Assembly (NCBI GenBank): GCA_015351705.1
Contig: JADIIM010000045.1
Span: 1-60,655, forward strand
From: Aeromicrobium sp.
GTDB taxonomy: Bacteria; Actinomycetota; Coriobacteriia; Anaerosomatales; Anaerosomataceae
Direction: 5' to 3'
DNA length: 60,655 nt
In this document: in pieces, positions 32,194-40,801 of the stretch
Layout: every line of letters starts with the position of its first letter
How positions within the stretch are numbered: the stretch's first letter is position 1
The notes under the pieces: model-generated
The model's input: the letters and a program-made list of their open reading frames with translations, nothing else
Told to the model about the DNA's origin: nothing
Databases searched by the model: none
Made by a program: the position numbers and the translations under genes

Positions 32194-33156
32194 ATGACGC
32201 CCACCACGCCAGATCCGACCGCCGACACCATGCCCACGCCGCCGTCCGCCGGGCCGGAAGCCGCCCGCGCAACCGGTGTGCGCGTGTGGCTTCTCGCCAT
32301 CCGGCCCAAGACGCTTCCCGCGGCCGCGGCGAGCGTGGTCGTCGGGACGGCGCTCGCCGCCTACGACGGCGGCTTCTCACTCGGGCCGGCGCTGGTGGCG
32401 CTGACGATCGCGCTCCTGCTCCAGGTGGGCAGCAACCTTGCCAACGACGTCTACGACGACGAACGTGGCGCCGACACCGACGATCGGCTCGGGCCCACGC
32501 GGGTCACGAGCGCCGGGCTGCTCTCACGCGGACAGGTCAAGCGCGGCATGGCCGTGGTCTTCGCGCTCGCCTTCGCGCTCGGCCTGTACCTCACCTGGGT
32601 GCGCGGCCCGCTCGTGCTCGTCATCGGCGTGGCAGCCATCGTGGCGGCCATCGCCTACACCGGCGGTCCATACCCGCTCGGCTATCACGGCCTCGGCGAG
32701 GTGTTCGTGTTCCTGTTCTTCGGCGTGACCTCGGTCGTGGGGACCTACTGGGTGCAGACCGGCACGACCACGCCGGTGGTGTGGCTGATGTCGGTACCCG
32801 TCGGCCTCTTGATCGTGGCGATCATCGTGGTGAACAACCTGCGCGACATCGAACAGGACGCGGCGGTGGGCAAGCGCACCGTCGCCGTGCGCATCGGCGT
32901 CCGCGCCACCAAGGCCGAGTACGCCGCGTGCGTGGCGTTCGCGTACGTGGTCGTCGGCGCGGCGGCACTCGCTGAAGCCGTGCCGGTCGCCGCGATGCTC
33001 AGCTGGGCGTCGCTGCCGCTCGCCTACCTGACGGTGCGGTCCGTCTTCACGGAGACCGGCCGCGCGCTCAACCGGTCGCTCGCCGGCACCGGTCAGGTCA
33101 CGCTCGCGTTCAGCGTCCTGTTCGCGATCGGCCTGCTGCTCGCACGCCCCGCCTGA
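32194..33156 (+). CDS. menA: 1,4-dihydroxy-2-naphthoate polyprenyltransferase
   Basis: A 320-residue UbiA-superfamily membrane enzyme that adds the polyprenyl chain in menaquinone synthesis. The first prenyl-diphosphate/Mg motif is NDVYDDERGADTDDRLGP; the second is NNLRDIEQDAAVGKRT. It opens with WLLAIRPKTLPAAAASVVVG, typical of MenA. A proline-rich 20-residue N-terminal tail is extra. A menaquinone respiratory chain is consistent with the cytochromes encoded nearby. Confidence 0.92.
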   Translation: MTPTTPDPTADTMPTPPSAGPEAARATGVRVWLLAIRPKTLPAAAASVVVGTALAAYDGGFSLGPALVALTIALLLQVGSNLANDVYDDERGADTDDRLGPTRVTSAGLLSRGQVKRGMAVVFALAFALGLYLTWVRGPLVLVIGVAAIVAAIAYTGGPYPLGYHGLGEVFVFLFFGVTSVVGTYWVQTGTTTPVVWLMSVPVGLLIVAIIVVNNLRDIEQDAAVGKRTVAVRIGVRATKAEYAACVAFAYVVVGAAALAEAVPVAAMLSWASLPLAYLTVRSVFTETGRALNRSLAGTGQVTLAFSVLFAIGLLLARPA

Positions 33157-33162
33157 GGCGCT

Positions 33163-34161
33163 CTATCCGCCGAGGAGGTCCGCGGGCGTGACCGTGGTGG
33201 TCAGGTATCCCTTGGCCGTCATCCAGTCGAGGACCGGCTGGATGAGCGCCGCATCGGGCGCCTCGGCGAGCGGGTAGTCGCTCACGGCGTACGTCTGAGC
33301 GATCACCTCGGGCAGGTTCGCCTTCTCCACGAGCACCGGGCGGAACGCATCCGGGTCGGCGTTGATCTCGGTTACCGCCGCGTCCCATGCGGCGAGCAGG
33401 CGCTCGAGCGCGGCGGCGCCCTCCGGCGACTCCGTGTATGTCTTGCTCACGCACAGGACGCTCTGGGAGAGATTCTCGCCCGCGAGCGTATCGTCGCCGC
33501 CGGCGACCACCGTGGCTCCCTGCAGCTCGGCGAGGGTGACGAACGGCTCAGGGAGCGACGCCGCGGCGAGCGTGCCCTCCATCAGCAGCTGGAAGCGGAC
33601 CGGCATCTTGCCGACCTCCTCCTTGACGATGTCGGCCTCGTCCACGCCGGCCTTCTCCATCAGGCGGTCCAGGACGTACTCGGTGATGGTCGGCGAGGCG
33701 GTGCCCACCGGCACGCCCGCGAGGTCGGTCATCGACGCGACGTCCGAGCCCGGAGCGGCGACCACCGCGAAGCGTCCCTGCGCGGCGTCAGCGCCGAGCA
33801 TGATCATCGGCACCACGACCGGCGTGCCCGACGCGTGGAGGTTCGCCGCCACGATCAGGTCGGTCATGAGCGCGTCCACGGAGCCGGAGACGAATGCCGT
33901 CTGGCACTCCAGCGCACTCTGGAAGGTCACGATCTCCACTTCGCCGAGACCGGCCTCGGCGAAGAAGCCCTCCTGCTCGGCCACCCACAGCGGAAGCGAG
34001 TCCTGCGTGGCGAGCGTGCCGATCACGATCGGCGCGGGCTCCACGGTGGCATCAGGGCCCGGAGCGGCCGGCTCGTCTGAAGGCGAGCAGCCGACGGCAA
34101 GAGCGCCGATGGCGAGAACGAGCGCAAGTGCAGATGCGAGAACGCGTCCGTGACGTCGCAT
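33163..34161 (-). CDS. NitT/TauT-type ABC substrate-binding lipoprotein, orphan
   Basis: A 332-residue lipoprotein (lipobox LAVGC) with the SsuA/ThiY-like fold: IVIGTLATQDSLPLWVAEQE, then VDALMTDLIVAANLHASG and ITEYVLDRLMEKAGV. No permease or ATPase lies next to it. It is convergent with menA, the stops six bases apart. GGAGGAG lies eight bases before the ATG. Ligand unknown. Confidence 0.85.
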   Translation of the reverse strand: MRRHGRVLASALALVLAIGALAVGCSPSDEPAAPGPDATVEPAPIVIGTLATQDSLPLWVAEQEGFFAEAGLGEVEIVTFQSALECQTAFVSGSVDALMTDLIVAANLHASGTPVVVPMIMLGADAAQGRFAVVAAPGSDVASMTDLAGVPVGTASPTITEYVLDRLMEKAGVDEADIVKEEVGKMPVRFQLLMEGTLAAASLPEPFVTLAELQGATVVAGGDDTLAGENLSQSVLCVSKTYTESPEGAAALERLLAAWDAAVTEINADPDAFRPVLVEKANLPEVIAQTYAVSDYPLAEAPDAALIQPVLDWMTAKGYLTTTVTPADLLGG

Positions 34162-34241
34162 GAGTGGGTCTCCTCCAACGCTGTCCGATGCGAAGAATGC
34201 GTGCAGTGTAGCACCGGACGCGTGTGAGTGAGAGCGGGAGA

Positions 34242-35357
34242 TCAGTGGATGCGGTCTCCGCTGAGCGGCGCCGAGGTCCACAGGCCCACATCCCCGGCCG
34301 GGAGCTGCTGCAGGTTGTTCATGTCGTAGCGCCCACGATCGAGGTCGTATGTGTCGTAGAAGCCGTTCGGCACCTCGTAGACCTCGTTCGTGTCCGGGTC
34401 GTAGACGCGCTCATTGCCGAGCATCGCATCGCTCCACTGCTGGAGCGCGATGTCCGACGAAGGCTCGCTCGCCTGGTAGCTTCGCGCCACCATCTCCGAG
34501 GTCTCCCGCAGTGTCTGTCCCGCGCGCATGATGCCCGCGAAGTTCTCCCTGCCCTGCGCGAGCCCCTCCTGCACGTACGCCTCGCTGAACTGGAAGCTGC
34601 CGCAAGCGGCGAGCAGGTCATCAGCCAGCTCGGGGAACTCGGGCACGGGCGCCATGACGCCCACGACCATGCCGGCGATACCCGTGCCGCCACCAGGGCC
34701 GTTCATGAACGGCATGAACTCGGCGACGGTGGCCATGAACTGCCCCTGGCACGGGGTCGCACCGTCCAGGAACGTCGCGTGGATGATGTCGGTCTGGCCG
34801 ATGGGCAGCGCCGAGGACGCCGGCGTGACCGAGACCGCGTCGAAGCCGTCGAGTGGCGGAAGCCCGGGCATGTACGCCTGCGCGCCCTGCGAAGCGACGA
34901 TCCCGCTGAAGTTGCGGAAGAGCTCGAGCGGGGTGAGCGGCGAGACCACGGGCATGTCGTGCCACTCCACCGGGAAGCCGCTGGCGGCCATGTACTGGCG
35001 GTCGATCTCCTTCTGCTGCGCGCTGGCGTAGAACGGCACGATCTCCCCGATGTAGAAGATCCGGCGCGACGGGCTCTGCGGGTCCCACATCATGTAGCCG
35101 AAGCCTCCGTACGCCCCGCCGGTCACGATCTCCCAGCCCACCGGCTTGAGCAGCGTGAAGTACCCACCGTCGTAGGGCTCGAGTTCGAGCGAGAGCTCGG
35201 CACGGGGGACCGGTGCCTCACGCGGCGCACCGCCGGGCATGTCTCCGGCCGGCGGCACCGGTCCACGCGGCCCGACTCCGGAAAGCCCGCAGCCGGTCAA
35301 CGCCACCGACATCGCCAGCACCACCGCCGCAGCGCGCAGACCGCACCTCACCCGCAT
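34242..35357 (-). CDS. Hypothetical lipoprotein
   Basis: I do not recognise this 371-residue protein. It has a signal peptide and lipobox (VALTGCG), a proline-rich linker, then a globular part with FTLLKPVGWEIVTGG and YMMWDPQSPSRRIFYIGE, resembling surface proteins that carry a PsbP/Mog1-like beta domain. Two cysteines (in TPCQG and AACGS) may form a disulfide. GAGGAGGAG precedes the ATG. It shares direction with the surface protease upstream (39 bases) but nothing links their functions. Confidence 0.8.
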   Translation of the reverse strand: MRVRCGLRAAAVVLAMSVALTGCGLSGVGPRGPVPPAGDMPGGAPREAPVPRAELSLELEPYDGGYFTLLKPVGWEIVTGGAYGGFGYMMWDPQSPSRRIFYIGEIVPFYASAQQKEIDRQYMAASGFPVEWHDMPVVSPLTPLELFRNFSGIVASQGAQAYMPGLPPLDGFDAVSVTPASSALPIGQTDIIHATFLDGATPCQGQFMATVAEFMPFMNGPGGGTGIAGMVVGVMAPVPEFPELADDLLAACGSFQFSEAYVQEGLAQGRENFAGIMRAGQTLRETSEMVARSYQASEPSSDIALQQWSDAMLGNERVYDPDTNEVYEVPNGFYDTYDLDRGRYDMNNLQQLPAGDVGLWTSAPLSGDRIH

Positions 35358-35396
35358 CGCTCCTCCTCGCTCTCCAGTTCCGTCCCGAACCGCCCG

Positions 35397-38300
35397 CTAC
35401 TTCAAGACGTTCACCACAGACGTCCGGACGCCCACGCTGAGCGCGCTCGGACCGCCAAAGAACGTGACCGTGTCGATGGCACCCTTGTTCGCCTTGAGCG
35501 CCGTGTTCGCCTCGGGGGATAGCACATCCGGGCGCGTCAGCAGCATCACACTGTCCACCGAGCCCTGCAGCACGCCGCCGGCGAGTGCGTCGGGATAGTT
35601 CGTGCCGGTGGCGACACCCACGCGCTCCCATGCGAGACCGGCGCTCGTCACGCCGTACCCCGCCACCTTCGCAGCCGTGTGATACCGGTTCCCGCCCGCC
35701 AGCCGCTCGACGCGCGCGTCGGTGAAACGGCCGTTCAGATACCGCTCGGTCGCATCGGTCACCGCCGAGGGCCCGCCGAGGATGATCACATCGGTGACAC
35801 CGTTCATCGCGGTCTTCGTCGCCGAGGACATGCCCCTGTTCGGATCGACCAGGAACAGCGGCCACGCGCGTGCGGCCGCGAGCGGCGCCGCCGCGAGCGC
35901 GTCCGGGAAGTCACCGCCGGTGGCCACGAACGCGCGGCCGTCATAGGCTCCCTGGCGCAGCGTCATGACCCGGCGCGCGATCCAATCGGCGGTCTGATAG
36001 CGGTTGTCTCCGGCGATCCGCTCCACGTTGCCCACGCCCAGCTTGGTCTTGAGCGCCTTTTCCACCTCGGGCCCCACTGCGCCCTCTCCGCCGAGGATGA
36101 TGACCTTGGCAGCCTGCAGACGGGTGATCTCGTCCGACACCGCCTTTGGCAGCGTCTTCGTGTCGGTGAGCAGGATCGGTCCGTCGAGTGCACCGGCAAG
36201 CGCGCTTCCGCCGAGTGCGTCAGGCCAGTTGTGGCCGGTTGCAAGCACGACGGTGCGGGCGCCGGCGGGGTCCAGGCGCACGGGATACGCGAACCCGGAC
36301 GCCTTGATAGCCGTGTCGATCCGGTTGGTGCCGGCGACCGAGATCACCGCCGGACGCGCCGGTGTCGTCGGCGCGTTCACGGTGATCGTCACGGTGGCCC
36401 AACCGGATCGCTGGGTCCCGTCCCAGGCGCGGTACTGGAAGCTGTCGGTGCCCACATACCCCGGCATCGGCTCGTACCGGAAGCTCCCGTTCGTGTTCAG
36501 GGCCAGCGCCCCGTTTGCTGGCTGCACCACCCCGCCCGCGACGTCGACCGTCAGCGTCTTGCCCGCAGGGGCGGTGTCGTTCGCAAGCACACCGGGTGCT
36601 GCCACCTGCAGCACGGTGCCACCGGTCACCGAGTAGCTGTCAGCGCTGGCGACCGGGGCCGACACGCTGCCCGTGACGGTGATCGTCACGGTGGCATACG
36701 CCGAGTAGCGTGTCCCATCGGTCACGCGATACCTGAACGTGTCGGTCCCCACGAACCCCGCGTTCGGCCTGTAGGTGAACGCACCGGTGGAGCTGTATGA
36801 CGTCAATGTCCCGTTCGAAGGAGACTGGATGTTCATCACGTCCACGGAGATGCCGAGCCCCTCGGGATGATGGTCATTTGCGAGCAACCCGGGAGCGGCA
36901 CGGGTGAGCGTGCCGCCGCTGGCGACCGTGTACGCGTCGTTCACCGCGACCGGCGGGTCGACGACCGACGTAACCGTGATCCGCACGGTCGCGTAGCCGG
37001 AGTACGACGTCCCGTTGTACGCCCGGTACGTGAAGCTGTCGGTCCCGTGGAAGTCCTTCGCCGGGGTGTAGGTGAACGACCCGTTCGCGTTGAACACGAG
37101 TGTCCCGTGCGACGGTCCGGTACCGCCGGTCCGCACCGCGGTGAGCGGCAGCGCCGCTGGATCGCTGTCGTTCGCGAGCACGCCGCTGCCCACCGGCACC
37201 GTCAGGACCGTGTCCTCGGCGGTCGTGTAGGCGTCGTCTACGGCTCGCGGCGCGGTGGGAACGGCGGTGACGGCGGCGTATGCGTTGACGCGCCCTCCCG
37301 AGACGCACTTCCCCGCAAGCGCCGGCTTCGCATCGGCCGTGTCGATCAGCACCTCGCGGACCTCGGACGCCGAGAGCGTCGAGTTACGCGACAGGACGAG
37401 GGCCGCCACTCCGGACACCGCGGGCGCCGAGAGCGACGTCCCGTCCACCACGTCGTAGGCGTCCCCGAACTCCGGACGCCAATCCCACGGATGGATGTCG
37501 AAGGTCAGGCTCGACAGGGTGATGGAATCGGTGGGCTCGGCGGCGGGCCACTGGGAGCTGAAGAGGAAGGCGACGTGGAGCTCCTCCATCCCCGCGTACT
37601 CGTAGAGCTCCCAGGTCTCGATCACCGAGCCGTCAGGCATGTCCACCGAGGGTCGCTTGCCCGCGGCATCCTTCCAGTTCACCCCGTCAGTGGAGACCTT
37701 CAGGCTCGCCCACGGCGCCCACTCGGCCCAGGTGTACTGCCGCAGGAGCCGGTACGAGATGACCGGGACGCCCTCGGAGCAGTCCAGCGGCTGCGCGATC
37801 CGGAGCCAGGACTGCTCGGGGTTCGAGTAGTCGGCCACGTACCACTCGCCACCGTTGGCGCTGCGCCACTGCCACGGCGTGATGTCGTAGGCGGTCGCGT
37901 CCCACTTTGAGGCGCTACTGAACAGGTTCGTGATCGCGGGGAAATCGTAGTCGACATCGACGACGCGGATGTCATCGATGTATCCGTAGGTGTAATCGGG
38001 ATACATATAGTCGTTCTGCACGGGATCGCTCTGCGCGACGACGAAGAGATGCAGATCGTCGCGACCCGGTCCGGCGAACGCCGAGAGGTCGACGAGCTCC
38101 TGCCGCCAGCTCAGGCTCCCACCTTGGTAGGTGTCGATGACGTAGTCCTTGTTCTCGGATGCGTCATGCAGCCCCCATACGAACCCGTCGCCCTCGGCCC
38201 GGCCGGTGTCGATCGCATGCCAGAACTCGAGCCACGGACCGCTGGCGCCTGACAGGTCGATGGGCCTGGTCGAGCGCAACACCGAGCGCTCGTCGAAGAG

Positions 38301-39587
38301 CCGGCCGGCGGGCATGTCGATGAACGCGCCGTAGTCGCCACCATCACCCACTTCCGCTTGCTGCCACTGCTCGTGCACGTACTCCGAGCGGTCCCAGTAC
38401 GGGGACGTGTCAAGAGCTGGGTCGTTGAAGTCCTCCTCGAACAGCACGGTGTGCGCCTTTGGGTACCAGGCCCAGATGCCCGAGTCGGCTACCGGGATGT
38501 CCTTGCCCGGGGCGAAGACATCGACCTTGCTGGCCCCGTAGTTCGTGCTCGTGCCACTCACCCACTGGGCCGGCGCGTCGTCGTGGTCGGACGCGGCCAC
38601 CGAGATGATGTTCGGGAAGTCGTACCAGGACGGGTAGTCAGGGGTCACGTCGATGTCTGCGCCATCGTTGCCGGCGGCGCAGACGAACAACGCGTCACTC
38701 GCCTGGATGGCATCGCCGAGCGCCTGGCCCATGCTCGGCCCGCCCCACGAGCAGTTGATGATGTCCGCGCCCATCGCATCGGCGTACTCGATCGCCTCGA
38801 TGATGGCGTCTTCGTAGATGTTGCCGCCCGGGTCGGAGATCTTCACCGCCATGAGCGTGACGTCCCAGGCCATGCCGGCCAGCCCGAGCGCGTTGTCGCT
38901 CACGGCGCCGACCGCGGACGCCACCGCTGTCCCATGACGGTCCGCGTACGACCGCGGGTAGGGGTCCGACTTGTTCCAGCCGGTGTCGATCCCGTAGACG
39001 TCATCGACGTAGCCGTTGCCGTCGTCGTCGATGTTGTTGTACGGGATCTCGCCCGAGTTGCGCCACATGTTGGATGCGAGGTCCGGATGAAGGTAGTCCA
39101 CGCCCGAGTCGAGGACCGCCACGACCACGGACTCTGAGCCGGTGGTCACGCCCCATGCCTCGGGGAGGTCCATGTCCGCGTCAACGGTCCCGCCGGTCTG
39201 GCCGGCGTTGTGCAGCCCCCACTGGTTCGGGAACAGCGGGTCGTCAGGCATCGTATAGAAGGTGCGTGTGTGGTTAGGCTCGGCGTAGAGCACGCCCGGC
39301 ATCGCCTCGTAGGCGCGGATCGCCTCGGCAACACTCACTCCGGACTGCAGCTCCACGAGTTCGAGACCCTCGACGATCTCGAAGCGCTTGACTGTGGCGC
39401 CCCGCGCACGCGCGTGGGCGGAAGCCGCAGCCTGAGTCCCGGCAACACCGCGATCGAAGCGCACCAGCAGATCGCCGGACGCACCACTCTCGTTGTCCCC
39501 GCCGTCAGACGGTCCGCCGAAGGCTGCCACCGGGACCGCCACGACCACCAAGGCCAGCGCGAGCCACAGACACACCACACGTCGCAC
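35397..39587 (-). CDS. Surface subtilisin-family (S8) protease with Ig-like and cell-wall-binding repeats
   Basis: A 1396-residue exported protein from the GTG at 39587 (AAGGGG seven bases upstream). Order: signal peptide (1-22); inhibitor-like propeptide (about 39-105, DLLVRFDRGVAG...YAEPNHTRTF); S8 catalytic domain with Asp160 (VAVLDSGVD), His218 (RHGTAVAS), oxyanion Asn308 and Ser718 (DGTSLSAP). An insertion of about 320 residues (385-705), rich in beta structure like two jelly-roll modules, splits the catalytic domain. Then three cadherin/Big-type repeats (GVLAND...FxYR...VTITV) and three PF04122 cell-wall-binding type 2 repeats up to the C-terminus. It should be held on the cell wall by the last repeats. 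Confidence 0.92.
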   Translation of the reverse strand: MRRVVCLWLALALVVVAVPVAAFGGPSDGGDNESGASGDLLVRFDRGVAGTQAAASAHARARGATVKRFEIVEGLELVELQSGVSVAEAIRAYEAMPGVLYAEPNHTRTFYTMPDDPLFPNQWGLHNAGQTGGTVDADMDLPEAWGVTTGSESVVVAVLDSGVDYLHPDLASNMWRNSGEIPYNNIDDDGNGYVDDVYGIDTGWNKSDPYPRSYADRHGTAVASAVGAVSDNALGLAGMAWDVTLMAVKISDPGGNIYEDAIIEAIEYADAMGADIINCSWGGPSMGQALGDAIQASDALFVCAAGNDGADIDVTPDYPSWYDFPNIISVAASDHDDAPAQWVSGTSTNYGASKVDVFAPGKDIPVADSGIWAWYPKAHTVLFEEDFNDPALDTSPYWDRSEYVHEQWQQAEVGDGGDYGAFIDMPAGRLFDERSVLRSTRPIDLSGASGPWLEFWHAIDTGRAEGDGFVWGLHDASENKDYVIDTYQGGSLSWRQELVDLSAFAGPGRDDLHLFVVAQSDPVQNDYMYPDYTYGYIDDIRVVDVDYDFPAITNLFSSASKWDATAYDITPWQWRSANGGEWYVADYSNPEQSWLRIAQPLDCSEGVPVISYRLLRQYTWAEWAPWASLKVSTDGVNWKDAAGKRPSVDMPDGSVIETWELYEYAGMEELHVAFLFSSQWPAAEPTDSITLSSLTFDIHPWDWRPEFGDAYDVVDGTSLSAPAVSGVAALVLSRNSTLSASEVREVLIDTADAKPALAGKCVSGGRVNAYAAVTAVPTAPRAVDDAYTTAEDTVLTVPVGSGVLANDSDPAALPLTAVRTGGTGPSHGTLVFNANGSFTYTPAKDFHGTDSFTYRAYNGTSYSGYATVRITVTSVVDPPVAVNDAYTVASGGTLTRAAPGLLANDHHPEGLGISVDVMNIQSPSNGTLTSYSSTGAFTYRPNAGFVGTDTFRYRVTDGTRYSAYATVTITVTGSVSAPVASADSYSVTGGTVLQVAAPGVLANDTAPAGKTLTVDVAGGVVQPANGALALNTNGSFRYEPMPGYVGTDSFQYRAWDGTQRSGWATVTITVNAPTTPARPAVISVAGTNRIDTAIKASGFAYPVRLDPAGARTVVLATGHNWPDALGGSALAGALDGPILLTDTKTLPKAVSDEITRLQAAKVIILGGEGAVGPEVEKALKTKLGVGNVERIAGDNRYQTADWIARRVMTLRQGAYDGRAFVATGGDFPDALAAAPLAAARAWPLFLVDPNRGMSSATKTAMNGVTDVIILGGPSAVTDATERYLNGRFTDARVERLAGGNRYHTAAKVAGYGVTSAGLAWERVGVATGTNYPDALAGGVLQGSVDSVMLLTRPDVLSPEANTALKANKGAIDTVTFFGGPSALSVGVRTSVVNVLK

Positions 39588-39693
39588 CCGATCACCCCTT
39601 AACCGGAGGCGTACTGATTCCATAAGGAGTGTCGGTGTCCGAGGGCGGGTACTTGAGTTCGGGGTGACGGACGGACTGAGTGCGGCTGCTGGA

Positions 39694-39727
39694 TAACGAA
39701 CAAGCCGGACACCTGTCGGCATCCGGC
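39694..39727 (-). terminator. Terminator of the initiator tRNA gene
   Basis: Arms 39704-39713 and 39718-39727 form a 10-bp stem (with G-U pairs near the loop) around a four-base loop, followed on the minus strand by TTGTTCGTT. Confidence 0.7.
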
Positions 39728-39739
39728 CTGCGTATGTGT

Positions 39740-39816
<77 letters not shown>

Positions 39817-39945
39817 GCGGAAGCATACCCTACCACGCATCCTGGGGCCGCGCAAGTCGTCACTCCCGTGCTTCCGGGCGCGCGATGAACAGCCGTTCGT
39901 CGGATAGCAGCGGTGTTCTGCATTATGAGCGGTATCCAAGAGTGG

Positions 39946-39971
39946 ATGAGCGGCTCGCTGCTGCCGTTCAT
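39946..39971. repeat. Hairpin upstream of the cytochrome operon
   Basis: ATGAGCGGC (39946-39954) and GCCGTTCAT (39963-39971) form a 9-bp stem with an eight-base loop. The word ATGAGCGG also occurs at 39925-39932. No T-run follows, so this is structure in the leader or an operator, not a clear terminator. Confidence 0.35.
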
Positions 39972-40046
39972 CGCCGAGGGCATTCATGTCTCTCCACCGA
40001 TATATCGATATGTCATTCAGAGGTGTATCAACGGCTGGGAGGGGTC

Positions 40047-40775
40047 ATGGGGGGCAGGAAGCACTGGGTTCTTCGCATCGGCGCAAGCATCGCCGTCGTG
40101 TCACTCGTCGTTGTCATCGCCGGCGTGGGCTTCACTGCAGACGGCCATGATGCCGCCGCCACTCGGCGGACCGGCAGCGAGCCTTCGTCCGAGGGCTACG
40201 CCCCACCTGCCACGCTGCCGCGCGTGGTGGACGATCCGGCTCCTCCCCCGCTCCCGCGAGCACTCACGCCTGTCGCAGCGGCATCCCCGGGCGGAGCGAC
40301 CGCGCCCGTCGCCACATCCGGCGGCGGCTCCCGGCCACCCGGTGACGGAGCGGGACCACCTGCGCCCGACCCATGGGCGGACTATGAGCGGGAGACCCGG
40401 CGGATCGTCGAGCAAGGAGCCGAGGGGCTTGCAGCGCAGGCTCGTGCGGTGATCGATGCGATAAGCCTCGGCGACGTGGCGACGATCGGCGATGCGATCG
40501 CCCCGGACGAAGGCCCGGGTGACGACTACGCGCACTACCTGGCGGCGCGGTATCCGGAGGCGCTCGACGCCGCGATCGGTCCGAACGTGAACGTCTACGC
40601 CCAGGGCGAGGCCACGATCTACGTCGCGTACGTGATCGTCCGCTGGAACGACGGCGGCCTGCTCTCCGAGCACACGGTTGCGATCCCGCTCCGCTACGTC
40701 GACGGTGCATGGTACGTGACGAGCCTATGGGACGCTGGCGGCGAGACGACCTTCGTCCAGGCGGTGAGGCTCTGA
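40047..40775 (+). CDS. Membrane-anchored protein upstream of the multiheme cytochrome
   Basis: A 242-residue protein not matched to a named family. One N-terminal membrane segment (residues 10-30) is followed by a long Pro/Ala/Gly-rich linker (about 40-115) and a C-terminal globular part of about 125 residues (ARAVIDAISLGDVATIGDA...) ending in a strand-rich half resembling an NTF2-like or SnoaL-like fold. GGGAGGGG precedes the ATG. The stop overlaps the ATG at 40775, a possible upstream start for the cytochrome gene. Confidence 0.78.
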   Translation: MGGRKHWVLRIGASIAVVSLVVVIAGVGFTADGHDAAATRRTGSEPSSEGYAPPATLPRVVDDPAPPPLPRALTPVAAASPGGATAPVATSGGGSRPPGDGAGPPAPDPWADYERETRRIVEQGAEGLAAQARAVIDAISLGDVATIGDAIAPDEGPGDDYAHYLAARYPEALDAAIGPNVNVYAQGEATIYVAYVIVRWNDGGLLSEHTVAIPLRYVDGAWYVTSLWDAGGETTFVQAVRL

Positions 40776-40801
40776 TGGGCGCGAACACGGGGGGAACGGC
40801 G

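Noticed and set aside
39946-39971. Rho-independent terminator upstream of the cytochrome operon
   Set aside because: The 9-bp hairpin has no T-run on either strand and no gene ending next to it.
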